Assembly (NCBI RefSeq): GCF_001680005.1
Contig: NC_033565.1
Coordinates: 1,345,501 to 1,409,500 of the forward strand
Reading direction: 5' to 3'
DNA length: 64,000 nt
From: Plasmodium coatneyi
Taxonomy: Eukaryota > Apicomplexa > Aconoidasida > Haemosporida > Plasmodiidae
The notes under the pieces were generated by a model. That model was not told where the DNA came from, did not search any database, and saw only the letters and a list, made by a program, of their open reading frames with translations. Shown here piece by piece: positions 10,601 through 19,784 of this stretch. Each line of letters begins with the position of its first letter. The stretch's first letter is position 1. A program made the translations under genes and the position numbers.

Positions 10601-13600
10601 ACGATCTTTTCGCATGGGGGTATACCTCCAACTGTCATCTAGGCATAGGGGTGACAAACGCAACTCATTTGAAGCAACCGAAGAAGGTGGTCAAAAGCTG
10701 GGTGACGTATGAGGAAGCAGAGCCAGGCGGAGACAACGACAGCGATGTAGAAGCAGAGCAGGGTCTTCTAGGGGGGCCGCTCCATCCAACCTATGGTGGC
10801 GGCTTGGCAGACGAAGTAGAACTGGTAAGGAGGAGAGTTCTGAAACGGACGCAGTTCGAGGACGACCTCATTTGTGCTTCCCCCTACCAGGAAGAAGAAG
10901 TGGAAAATATGATAAAACGAATACAGGTCATGCCACATCTGCTAAACTGGGATGCAATACAGATGCTACTAAAGAAGGAGAGATACACCAACAGTATACA
11001 GTATGTGCGTTCTTTCGAGAGAGACCTAATAGACATCTACACGAAACATATGGAGGTTCTCCTAAATTTGCATTCTCAAGAGAGGAAATACAACGAATTG
11101 CTTCTGACTTACCAACACTACGTCCTCTCAAATGTAGTCTTCCTAAAAGAGGAGCGTCCTTCCATTATGTTCTCCCAACACACACAGTTGTTAGATTGCA
11201 ACAGGGAGAAACTACAACGATTCGTATACATCCTTCAGCAGCAGCCACTGTATCTGGTTATTCTCTGCCGGATTCATAATTGCAAGAATGTGAAGTACGG
11301 CAGTGCGGCCTACGCATATCACGCTTATGAGTATGGTGGGCAAGGGGAAGTCAGCCAAGACTACAAGCAGTTGGAGAAGCAGCCTAACCTGCCTGAGCAG
11401 CCTGACCGGGGTGACCGCCGTGCCCCCCAAGACAAACGCAACTTCTACCTCAGCAGCACCCGCATCCTCTGCTCCTTCATTTTCGACCTCTACCACGACC
11501 TACGAGACGAACGCGTTCGAACCATCTTTACAATTTTTCTCATCAAGCTTGGTGTGGAGGAGATAGACAACTGCTTACACGTGGAGGCCCTGTTCAGGGA
11601 AGACACCTCCATTTTTTTCCTCCTCATCAGGATGCTATTCCTAAAGAACGAAATACTGGCAGGCTTCGCACGGTGTCTAGCCGACATGGGCAACGCTAAC
11701 TCGTTCGTGAGGTTGCTCGACTCTCTGTCACGTTGTGTCCCTGGGGGGGAAAACGCACAATTGGCAAAGGGGGCAGCACCACTCGTTTTGGATTCTTCTC
11801 CAATAATGGAACCCACCACAGGGGATGGATTCACTGGTGACTCCCTCCCCCCTGCTTCGATCAACCGGGATGCACTCGCTCGGGCGTCACTCAATACTGT
11901 TCCGCCGAAGAGACAAACGGTGAGTGCCCCCCCGCAAAACCGCTTCATCGACGAAGCGAACGACCCGCTAGACAAGGAGTTTGCGGCCTTCATGAAGGGA
12001 AAGCTTTCAGAGAAGACAGACCCACTCAATTTACCCATTAACATGTATAGCGAGTTGAAACCCGTTCAGTATAGCCACTTGGGGGGAAAACTTATTGATC
12101 ATCCGCAAGGAGTAGTCCCCCCGCCAACGGGGCAGAACCTAAATGAACCCACGCCAGCTAGCCAAAAAAATGTCCTAGTAGAAGTAGATATGGTGCACGT
12201 CTTCAGAGAGTTATGCAAGCTGTTCGAAAAAATGATTTTTCCAGAAATTTTTCAAACAGTTGTAAAAAATCTGTTTAAGCATCTATCTCTATGCGAGATG
12301 AACAGCTACAGTGAGAACCTCTCACAAAATAGGATCTTCTATTTCAGTGGGGAGCACTTTGTGTATGTACCCTTTTATCATTTGCTGCTCATGGGTATCT
12401 TGCATCCAATGTTAGGGAATGTAGATAAGCTGGCAGAAAAGTTCTACTTCCCCGTTATTCCCCCCCACGTCACGAATTTGTGTAAAAGGGTATCATCTAT
12501 GTTGGAGGTTTTTTGTATAAACAGATATGACTGCTTGTCGAGGTACAATCTTAGGGAAAGTTTTGTCTCCGTGAAATTCATCCTTGAAAGAACCTTCTGC
12601 TCCATGGTTACAGTGACTAACATGCTCTGCAGGACGAAGGAAGACGTTTACCTCACCGCGTATATTAATCTGTTCAGTTACCACCTGAGCTTCAGACCTT
12701 GCTATGTATACTTGAAGGTCTTCCAGCTGTGCCATTTGTTCAATCTGTTTTTTCGATTCCAGAATTATCTGTGTCTGTCCTTTGATGACCCCGCAGTGGA
12801 GATCGTGAACGAGTTCTTCTCCTGGCAAGGGGGGGGAAACGTGCGAAGCAACGTAGAAAACAACGCAGCGCAAACAGGACGCAACGTGGAAGGAACGGCA
12901 GGCAACATCAGAGACGACCTGCCAAGCGAAGTGACCCGCAAAATGCCCGCCAACGATGCAGCGCCCCGAGAGCGCAAGGCCAAGCAGAGTGGGAACTTCC
13001 TCCTCAGGTTTATGACAAGGGGGAAGAAGGAGAAGCGGCATCAGCAATCTGTGCAGCCCATGCAATCTGTACAACCTGTGCAGCCTGTGCAACCGCAAAC
13101 GAAGACCCAACATGAGCGGCGCCTCATTTTCTCGGAGACCCAAATTGATTTGTTCGCACAGTGCAAGCTGGTGTATAACATCCAGCTTGACACACGCTTC
13201 CTATTAGAGGAGAAGAACATGAGCATTTGTGAATTTACGAGGATCCCCATGCCACAGTCCATGTGCTACCGGAAGAAGACACGCATACGAAATAGGGAAT
13301 ATCTTTTCTCCATCATCCAGGAGTACAAGCAGCCAAGTGATGAAGTGTATATCGTTAGTGAGTGTCTACGAGGGTGTCCCCTCCTCGAACCATGCATAGA
13401 CACCTCCACGTTGTTAGCCAAATTGAAGGCACTCAGAGCGAATTTCCTTTCCCTGGCTCAGCAGAAAGAGGCAAATTTAGTAGGCCTCATAGACAAAGCG
13501 TTAGACATTTTTATGTCCAACGAAATGGTGCACGTAAGTCATCAGGAGAACATCCCGCCGAATTTGTATACGCACAAATTTAAACTGAACCATGCAGGGC

Positions 13601-14340
13601 AAGCGGGACAAGCGGGACGAACAGAACAAGCGGAACAACCCTTCGAACGCTTTTTTATCTCCCAACGTGGCAACGATGGCAACTCCTTTTTCTTCCTAAA
13701 GTGGAGAAACATCGCAGTACAAATTTGCCTGGATATTTTAAAAAAAAAAAAACACCTGAATTTTTTGCGAAAGTTACATGAACGGCAAGGTAAAATTGAG
13801 GAGCTAATTTTTATGCACCAAAATGAAGTGAGGAAAAATATAGACACTGTGAAGAGGGCGTTGATCTTCGTTTCGAAGTTGTTCATTGAGAGACCCATAC
13901 TTGTTCATGCTAGTCTCTTTGGAAAAAATTTATTTTTCGTAAAAATGAAAATGGATAAAAATTCTCGCAGACGAGAGAGGAGTAACTTTTTTTCCTTTTG
14001 CAATACGTCCACTGTTCATGTGTATTCGGTGAAGAGGCTACTTCAGGATGGTGTGTTGGACAACCTGAGTGAGATGTTACTGCCCGTGGTGGATTTACTC
14101 TCCCTGGAAATATTCTTCGACATTGAAAACGCGCTGAAGCTTAGCTTGGTGCTCGTGGGAGGAGAGGAGCGCAAAGTCCTGCACGTGCAGACGTTCCGGG
14201 GCAGGGACATTCAGCGAATGTATAGTCTCTCCCCCTTCATTTCGTATGGACTTTTTCCGTATAATAGGGAGAGCCTGTGCTCGCTCCGCGCTCTCCGCTT
14301 TGTGCACTTGCTGCACGACTTGGTCATCGACCTGTACTAG
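7684..14340 (+). CDS. RCC1-repeat protein with a putative RasGAP/IQGAP-like C-terminal half
   Basis: 2218 residues, single exon, ATG at 7684. Residues 20-1010 contain many RCC1 blades with the typical patterns YxWGxxxxGxLG and AGxxHSxA (for example YGWGSNAFGCVG, YSWGYGANGRLG, YGWGKNDKSQLG, AWGYTSNCHLGIG), broken by low-complexity insertions such as a Gly/Asn/Ser/Arg run near 170-200. Blade count exceeds seven, so two propellers are likely. Beyond residue 1100 the protein is alpha-helical. It has an LFRED motif (Arg1305), then a disordered insert of about 140 residues, then a hydrophobic helix with LLMGILHPML (1568-1577) and a following helical segment. That order resembles a RasGAP fold with its arginine finger and the region of the FLR motif. 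The RCC1 call is firm; the GAP-like call is inference from motif order. Confidence 0.85.
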   Translation: MNAQGEEESESEKYIFSFAPKVSAGLDHFACVGYYKNKPTVFCWGGNTSNQLGVGINTRECKEPTPVPFFEDLFVSSVCCTYYCTFVLAKRNAFDVGCSVYSFGKGNNGLLGFRKKRIVPSKRVDTHAGGKEKLLQKLNKKVDQTLLDAFGVSKGREPSPPVGHSNNRSDGSNGGDSSRGGDNRSGGDRSGDDLLHFDVENISSEEGSVGEAALGEDPSEKADWFTPVPMKVKFQERTKIKFISCGDMHTLAICTRGYLYGWGSNAFGCVGNGTNANVYEPVRISLEGRKEAGVGDQLGGSQRVNHTTFPNEPNRNVIIHCSAGGKHSLACTLRGDIYSWGYGANGRLGFGNIQSYNRPQLVKALHKRKRIIYVCAGKSHSGCIDAENNVYTWGNGKYFKLGHGDENDVLIPKRLEYLCSSRKTFMLSFGTFNSLALSAKGDVFLWGVFTQVKRGSSSYTCKIPKKVNTNYKCLSVHASVYLSLGVTVVGDLIVLGDCSRIIAPGGSDGPSNAMLKGKHGGDSDSADSNVDVLNHLIGREANWIDHLNRNNEFPVRYVKELRGKVHIKDILRTFYMLDKESSPSRGGEQLRWDDERNLYGDDATEGTFPKKGLIIRSKVKMIDGSEHFSVFLLQSGKIYTSGVNKNGELANGEYNVGKKFSIPITVEVCVNRIVKIACGYNYTLALNERGLVYGWGKNDKSQLGIGVIKDCYEPVHIKSLSKVIDVYAGHDHSACIVNNTFDENALKENSNEFDLEEENLLQQGELYTWGNAESGKVGLGADYTQGAILLPRRINLTNKVHRCSLGNSHTLILTNSNELYVCGSAISGKLGLTDVGTSYMVSSPRKVYIDPSIYVKEMVAGATYSMVLSMDGFIYLWGEFIKNEVSSEVPMLYSQISNVKHIIGGKDKHVLFHTYDNKLFGLGDNTHMQILHDVKETSIRGRPKLIPYFMRDRNIETAYSFKNATFVQLEGTYDLFAWGYTSNCHLGIGVTNATHLKQPKKVVKSWVTYEEAEPGGDNDSDVEAEQGLLGGPLHPTYGGGLADEVELVRRRVLKRTQFEDDLICASPYQEEEVENMIKRIQVMPHLLNWDAIQMLLKKERYTNSIQYVRSFERDLIDIYTKHMEVLLNLHSQERKYNELLLTYQHYVLSNVVFLKEERPSIMFSQHTQLLDCNREKLQRFVYILQQQPLYLVILCRIHNCKNVKYGSAAYAYHAYEYGGQGEVSQDYKQLEKQPNLPEQPDRGDRRAPQDKRNFYLSSTRILCSFIFDLYHDLRDERVRTIFTIFLIKLGVEEIDNCLHVEALFREDTSIFFLLIRMLFLKNEILAGFARCLADMGNANSFVRLLDSLSRCVPGGENAQLAKGAAPLVLDSSPIMEPTTGDGFTGDSLPPASINRDALARASLNTVPPKRQTVSAPPQNRFIDEANDPLDKEFAAFMKGKLSEKTDPLNLPINMYSELKPVQYSHLGGKLIDHPQGVVPPPTGQNLNEPTPASQKNVLVEVDMVHVFRELCKLFEKMIFPEIFQTVVKNLFKHLSLCEMNSYSENLSQNRIFYFSGEHFVYVPFYHLLLMGILHPMLGNVDKLAEKFYFPVIPPHVTNLCKRVSSMLEVFCINRYDCLSRYNLRESFVSVKFILERTFCSMVTVTNMLCRTKEDVYLTAYINLFSYHLSFRPCYVYLKVFQLCHLFNLFFRFQNYLCLSFDDPAVEIVNEFFSWQGGGNVRSNVENNAAQTGRNVEGTAGNIRDDLPSEVTRKMPANDAAPRERKAKQSGNFLLRFMTRGKKEKRHQQSVQPMQSVQPVQPVQPQTKTQHERRLIFSETQIDLFAQCKLVYNIQLDTRFLLEEKNMSICEFTRIPMPQSMCYRKKTRIRNREYLFSIIQEYKQPSDEVYIVSECLRGCPLLEPCIDTSTLLAKLKALRANFLSLAQQKEANLVGLIDKALDIFMSNEMVHVSHQENIPPNLYTHKFKLNHAGQAGQAGRTEQAEQPFERFFISQRGNDGNSFFFLKWRNIAVQICLDILKKKKHLNFLRKLHERQGKIEELIFMHQNEVRKNIDTVKRALIFVSKLFIERPILVHASLFGKNLFFVKMKMDKNSRRRERSNFFSFCNTSTVHVYSVKRLLQDGVLDNLSEMLLPVVDLLSLEIFFDIENALKLSLVLVGGEERKVLHVQTFRGRDIQRMYSLSPFISYGLFPYNRESLCSLRALRFVHLLHDLVIDLY

Positions 14341-14472
14341 CCGGCAGTGCGTTCCTTGTTGTGTCTGTTTGTTTTGTCATTCGTCTGTCGTATCGTTCGT
14401 TTGTCGTGTCGTTCCTTTTTTTTTCGTTTTTACCGACTCGAGGGTGGCGCCGTTTCCAGTTACGTCCGCACG

Positions 14473-15933
14473 TCAGTTGTCGTCATTGTTGTACGTCTCG
14501 TAGTTGACGTCCTCGTAGAGCACGTTGGCGTCGTCCATTTCGAGCGTCTTGATGTGGGCCAGCAGTTCGGCCTCTTCGGCGTCGTCCCCATCCACGTGCG
14601 GGTCATTTACTGCGTCGTTCGTTGCGTTGTCTGTTGCATCGTCTACCGTCTCGTTTGTTGCGTTGTCTGCCGTCTCGTTTACCGCTTCGGTGGGTGCTTC
14701 CCCCCCGATGACCTGCGCCAGAGAGGTGCCCTCCCCGTCAATTTTGTCACCAAAAAAGGGGTCGTCAGTACTCTCCTCGTATAATTCAATCCCCTCAGTC
14801 ATGTCTGCACCTTGGGGGTTCTTCTCACTAGTGGGTTCTACATCTGCTTGTTTTGAATTCTCGTTGGTGGAAGCATCTTCCGTTGTTTCGTTCTGCTGGG
14901 CGTCAGTGGGTGAGTTTTTCCCTCCCCCGGTGACGACGCTTTTGATTGTCATTTTTTTTAAAGGCTTGTTTAAGCATTGCGGGGGAATGTATTTCACCTT
15001 CTCTTTTTTTTTGCAGAATATTTTGTATTCGTCCTTCAGGTCTTCATTGTTGTAAAGTTTGTCACAAAAGTAGATGCACCTGATTCGTATGCTGGCATTT
15101 ATCTGTACTTCGATGGTCTCCTTATACTTTGTTCGAAAAGCTTTTTCTGTGTACTCCTGGAGGTTTATTTGAATTATGTTCCAGCCTTCGTTCAGGATCA
15201 TCGGCATGGTGCACCACTTGTTCGACAGTCTCGTCACGGTCTGCAGGGCGGGTGCGTTACCGTTCCGCATGTAACACCGTATAGGGTATGTAGCAGCGCC
15301 CTTATAGGGGGACAACCTCGGTGCGTGCCCCGTCGTATGGGCAACCCACCTGAAAATTGGAAATGCGAAAAGTCCTCCTGCATTTCTTGTCGTCCATTAT
15401 GCTTATGCGGAAGGAAAAGTATTTGTTCATCTGAGGTGGGGGGGGATGCCAAATGTGCGAAAGGTGCAACAGGTACGACAGGCACGATATGAGAGAGTGA
15501 CTTAGCAAAGCAGACAATGCAGGGTCAACCCTACTCTCCTGGTAACGCTGTTTCGCGCCTTACATTTTTCACGATGAGGACGATAAAGGGCAGGCTAATA
15601 CCCAGGGAGGAAAACTTTTCCGGGGCCGTGTAGATATACGAGTCGGACGTATTTTCTGACATTATTTCAATGGCACTTAGCTTGATGGTGTCGTCCAAAA
15701 CTTTCCGGACACACCCCTTCTTCGTCCTTGTCTTCCATAGGTCCAGTGGTTTGGAGCTGCAGTGGGGGGGGGCATACTCATATGCATCTGCATTTGCATC
15801 TGCATGTGTGGTGGTGGGAGCGGTGCCTCTACACCGTTTGCTCTCCCAAACAGTTTTGCTGCACCGGGACGATTCCTTACCCCGCGCTCAGCAGGAGGGA
15901 CAAGATGTTCGGCTGGTATTTATTCCGGTACAT
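14473..15933 (-). CDS. CFAP20: CFAP20/BUG22-like protein (DUF667), four exons, acidic C-terminal extension
   Basis: Reconstructed by splicing on the minus strand. Exon 1 is 15881-15933 (starts MYRNKYQPNILSLLLSAG), exon 2 is 15564-15756 (GSKPLDLWKT to LPFIVLIVKN), exon 3 is 15350-15430 (MNKYFSFRISIMDDKKCRRT) and exon 4 is 14473-15240. All three introns are GT-AG (donors GTAAGG, GTAAGG, GTGGGT) and frames join exactly, giving 364 residues. The first 190 residues follow CFAP20 closely: the TMPM...GWN.IQINL block and IRIRCIYFCDKLY match the family. CFAP20 binds the inner junction of axonemal doublets and is also reported with nuclear RNA factors. In Plasmodium the only flagellated stage is the male gamete, so an axonemal role is likely but inferred. 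About 165 C-terminal residues are Asp/Glu/Asn/Thr-rich and absent from the 193-residue human protein. The stop lies 132 bp from the stop of the convergent RCC1 gene. Confidence 0.88.
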
Positions 15934-17283
15934 GGTGGGCAGTAGATATGCGGAGAGGCAAAAAGGGACGAACCGGAAGGAGAAGAAAGCACACTACTGA
16001 TGAGACAATAAGTTAGTGAGGGAGTGCCTGCTACTGTCCACTTATCGGTCTGCATACATACGCACGTGGGAGAGCGACTCTCTGCTGTGCGAGGTGTGGC
16101 TTATTGGCAGCACCTTATCGAGATGCACTTCTACCATACCCTCAATTTGCCTTCCCTTCGCGAAAAAAAAAAATAAAATAAAATGCGCGTCTCTGGAGAG
16201 GCGTGTCTACAGGAGGAGAAGCTACGTATTTTTTTTTTTTTTTTTGAAAAAGTGCTAAATCGCGGGGGATGCGCGGGATGGCTCTCAAAATGGGTGAACA
16301 GGGATTCATCACTTCGCCCTCCCAAATGACGCCACAACTTTTCGAACATACCAAAACTACATTATTATTAGTTCCCCGAGTGGGAATTCTACAGGTAGGG
16401 AAAAAAGAAGGACCTTAACGGGAAGGACTCGGATATGGCTAAGCACACCCCTCTCCCTTCTCAGACAATTCTTTTCCAGTTCGTGCGTATTACAACTGAG
16501 CAGTGACTACCATCCCTTTAAATAAACCTGATCAATTGGACGAGTTAGAAAAGAAAAACTACCTACCGTAGATAACTGCAAAGTGAGGTGGGTGGTTGAA
16601 CAGATGCCGAAGCATGTGCATGTCTGTTTGGGTGGTCTCTACAAATGGGTTCTGCGCGCAAGTGCCCGCTCGACTAACCAGCGGTGGCGGGCTCAAAAAA
16701 AATAAAATAAAATAAAAAATAATAAAAAAATAAATAATAATATTTATAAATAATTATTATAATAATGGTGATACGCAGAGGGACGCACCCCCCCTCGCCA
16801 CAGACGTCCGTTCGAGGAGCGCAGGCAATGGGACAAATTAAAAGGGGGTAAAAAAAGGAAATGATAAAATAGCTAGTAAAAAAAGGGTCACAAAAAGGGG
16901 GGGATTATAAAAATTTGCCAATTTTGTAGAAACAGCCAAAAAAAAATAAAATGATCGACGTGGTGGGCACATATACACGCACGTAATGCAAAGGTGGGTT
17001 CGCTGGCACGTGCTGAATTTTGGGGAACGGTCTTGCGTCATCTCGCAGAAGTTCCGTCCCCACTGTGCCGGTCTTACTGCGTGGTGGTTGCTACAGATGT
17101 TGCGGCCGTTGTGAGATCTCCGTCTGTCCGCCTGTTTCGTCATCCATATCAAGGAAGTGCTCTCCCCCCGCAAGGCTGTGCAACCGGAGGATGCATCACC
17201 ACAACACGCTTCGGCTTACCTCCACGTTCACGCTGGGCGCCTACTAGTATTGCTACCATGGTGGCTTACACGGTGGCTGCCCG
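15934..17283. other. Spacer upstream of the CFAP20-like gene, downstream of oTPT
   Basis: 1.35 kb with no convincing gene. It includes an almost pure A/T block with AATAA- and TAATAAT-type repeats at about 16695-16765, a T run near 16230-16246 and short A runs. The A/T block is a plausible promoter or nucleosome-excluding element, but nothing more specific can be said. Confidence 0.55.
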
Positions 17284-18318
17284 TTAGATGACGGAGTAGA
17301 GGAAGGCGCCCGTGATCGCAACGGCAGAACCGAGGGCACCGAGCAAGGTGATCTGGGTCTGGAAAATAATAATAGAAGAAACAATAATGACGACACGCTT
17401 AATACAGTTGGCCACAGCGTGAGTGACTTGGTTCACTTTCTCGAGACACATAAAAGCAACTTCATTGTTCAGGTAGTACCAAATACCGCTAAGAAAAATC
17501 TTAGTTATTATCTCCTGGTAGGTGTAATTACTTAGAGTTGTATTCTGGTAGTTGGTGACAAAGTTGTATGCGGACTTTCCCTCGAAGACTATTACTAGGG
17601 GTAGAGACATGAGAGCTGAACAAATGGTAATCATCGAATAGATGTTGGAAGCGTTCAGGTTTTCTCCAATTAGAGACTTCTGTGTCATCATTTTCTTGGC
17701 GTATATAGACCTCATGGAGGATCCCAGATTTGATATGGTAGCACACCAGAAGGACAACCACGTGAAGTGGATCTCCTTTACAGATGCACAGATAACTCCT
17801 CCAACAATGATCAGCAACGTTAAGTATTTACTTATTTTCATATACTGTTTTAGTAGGAGGATGGAGAGTAGGGCTGTAAAAACGGGTTCACATGCTTTCA
17901 CCACGTGTGTGAAGGATACCGTGGTGCAGGACATGGAAACCACGGCACCAAAGTGAACCATAATGTGACAGAAACTCTGGATCCCTATGTTTTTTAAAAA
18001 CAAGTCTAAGGTATATATTCTGGGAATCTTCTTATAGCCAGTCAGCCAATAGATACAAATGAATATCCATCCGGTGAATAATTGTACTGAGCTGATAAAC
18101 CAGGGAAGCTTTGTCATGTTTAGCGCTATTTTGTTGTCCACGTTGTATAGGATATTTAGGGCGTACCATGTTAGGAACAGACACAGCAACTTGGCTCTCT
18201 CCAGAATCGTATGGTAGATGCCTCCACTTAGGAATTTCTTATCGCCCACTTGGTCCGAGTGACCCTCGTTGATCATTATCGGAAAAGTTCCATACTCATT
18301 TTTCGTGTTGTCTTTCAT
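17284..18318 (-). CDS. oTPT: Triose phosphate/phosphate translocator, probably outer apicoplast membrane oTPT
   Basis: 344-residue integral membrane protein with about ten hydrophobic segments, in the drug/metabolite transporter superfamily plastid phosphate translocator family. Diagnostic stretches are TWYALNILYNVDNKIALN near the N-terminus, VSFTHVVKACEPVFTALLS, GGVICASVKEIHFTW, and NEVAFMCLEKVNQVTHAVAN. The last contains the conserved Lys/Arg region of substrate binding. I start at ATG 18316-18318. The longer open frame to 18465 begins with GTG and adds no conserved sequence, and 344 aa matches the known P. falciparum length (about 342). There is no obvious bipartite leader, which fits oTPT (outer membrane) rather than iTPT. 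It would exchange triose phosphates or PEP with phosphate between cytosol and apicoplast; this is family knowledge. Confidence 0.88.
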   Translation of the reverse strand: MKDNTKNEYGTFPIMINEGHSDQVGDKKFLSGGIYHTILERAKLLCLFLTWYALNILYNVDNKIALNMTKLPWFISSVQLFTGWIFICIYWLTGYKKIPRIYTLDLFLKNIGIQSFCHIMVHFGAVVSMSCTTVSFTHVVKACEPVFTALLSILLLKQYMKISKYLTLLIIVGGVICASVKEIHFTWLSFWCATISNLGSSMRSIYAKKMMTQKSLIGENLNASNIYSMITICSALMSLPLVIVFEGKSAYNFVTNYQNTTLSNYTYQEIITKIFLSGIWYYLNNEVAFMCLEKVNQVTHAVANCIKRVVIIVSSIIIFQTQITLLGALGSAVAITGAFLYSVI

Positions 18319-19350
18319 TTTGGGAGGGTACGAAGCGTTGGCAAGTGGTAGCAATACTACTAATGTTACGCGAACTGCGGAGCACGACACGGTAGGAGTA
18401 GTTCCCCCGGGGAGGCAGGCAACCCAAATGACTGCTCCGAGTTGGTGGCTTGGGCGATCAAGCACTCAAGTACTAACGTGCTGACGCGGTGACGTAATGA
18501 CAAGGTCACGTGGTTACGTGTTCACCTCCCTACTGTGCTACGTTCTGTAGAACAGTCTGTGAGGCCACACGCGCGCATCAACGAACGGGTGAAGATATAC
18601 ACCAGCGCAGTATGGACGTGTACGACGGGGTAAAAAAGGGGGTAAAAAAAAGGGGTAAAAAAATGCAAGTAAAATATGTATTTAAAAAATGTAGCAAAAA
18701 AATGGAGTAAAAAAATGGGGTAAAAAAAAAAAATGTTAAAATGGGGTGAAAAAATAAGCCGAAAAAATAAGCCGAAAAATAAGTCAAAAAAATGACGCAC
18801 AGAATGATCCAACTAGGGATGCACGAAGATGAACCTACTTTCAGCGGGGCGTGTATTTTTGGCGCGTTGTATGTAGTGCCTTGTAGTAACGATGGGCCGG
18901 TGTGGTGCCTCTGAAAAATGCTGTGATTGTTCGTAGGGGTGAAAAAAAATATGCCTCCCTCTTCCTTTGCCCCCACGGCGCTTTTTGCTCCGTAGATGAG
19001 CCGATAGCGCTAGGGCGGAGAGCGTTCCAACAAAGGCTCGCGCAACGTGCACCTCATTTATGACGTATAGGGGTGGTGTACCCCGCCTATATATACGTGG
19101 TACGTATAGTATATATTCCTGTGAGGTTGTACTGCCCAATGCGGGATTACAAGTGCACGCGGGGAAAAACCCGCCTGGGGCTGAACCTGAAAGCGTTGCC
19201 CCCCCGTTCAGTGCTGACATCATGGCGTAGAAGAATGCACAGGGAAGAAAAAAAAAAAAAAAAAAAAAAAAAAAGCGACTGAAAATGGAAGAGCCGAACA
19301 GTTTGCACACACGAGCAACTCTAACGGTGACAACTGCCGCTGCGGTCGCC

Positions 19351-19417
19351 ACTGTCGCTACTGTTACTACTGTTACTACTGTTATTACTGTTACTGCTGT
19401 TACTGCTGTTACTACTG
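19351..19417. repeat. Trinucleotide-based array (ACTGTT/ACTGCT units)
   Basis: A run built of ACTGTTACT and ACTGCTGTT units, period 3 with a 9-bp super-period. On the + strand it is open and would encode Thr/Val/Ala, as part of a 55-codon frame from ATG 19285 that ends soon after. No family is recognised, and I treat it as non-coding microsatellite. Confidence 0.6.
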
Positions 19418-19481
19418 GTTTTTCTTCCTATTGCGCTCTGCTCCGCCATGCCATCACATGATGCATCGTTGCCGCTCTCAC

Positions 19482-19616
19482 CTGGTCACTAACGACAGCG
19501 CTTTCTCCACCTCTTCCGCAAACATTTTCACTCCTTCTTCTATCTCGACGCTGCCCCCGCCCGACCGCAGCAAGGGTTCTATGTGAAAGTATAGGAGCGC
19601 GCACAGAGGGAGCTCT
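19482..19616 (-). other. Candidate orphan internal exon
   Basis: Minus-strand segment flanked by a good acceptor (CCCCTGTAG) and donor (GTGAGAG). It is exactly 135 nt with compatible phases, and encodes a sensible helical stretch including EEGVKMFAEEVEKALSLV. GC content and codon choice look like the neighbouring genes. I could not identify a matching first or last exon with certainty, nor a family. It may be part of a small spliced gene or chance. Confidence 0.25.
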
Positions 19617-19750
19617 CTACAGGGGAAGAAGTTCGACCCCCCAAGAACCTTTCCCTCGAGAGGATAAACAAAAGCACGCGGGGTGGGCACATACACATAC
19701 GTACGCGCACAAAATATATCCTAGTCGAGGGGCTCACCCCAGAACTGTGC

Positions 19751-19784
19751 GAATGGGCGTGCTTAAAAAAATGCAAGCCCATTC
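19751..19784. other. 12-bp-arm hairpin with AT loop
   Basis: GAATGGGCGTGC (19751-19762) is complementary to GCAAGCCCATTC (19773-19784) with a single mismatch, leaving a ten-base loop of T and A. This is the cleanest perfect-arm hairpin I noticed in the window. It has no downstream U run typical of a Pol III terminator. Function unknown. Confidence 0.45.

Noticed and set aside
14473..15315. Single-exon 280-residue protein
   Set aside because: The first 25 residues come from the intron before exon 4; the spliced model restores the CFAP20 domain.
18319..18465. 49-residue extension of oTPT
   Set aside because: Starts with GTG; no conserved sequence; known length fits the internal ATG.
18813..19352. 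179-codon minus-strand open frame
   Set aside because: No ATG at its start, a poly-Phe run from poly(T), and no recognised domain.
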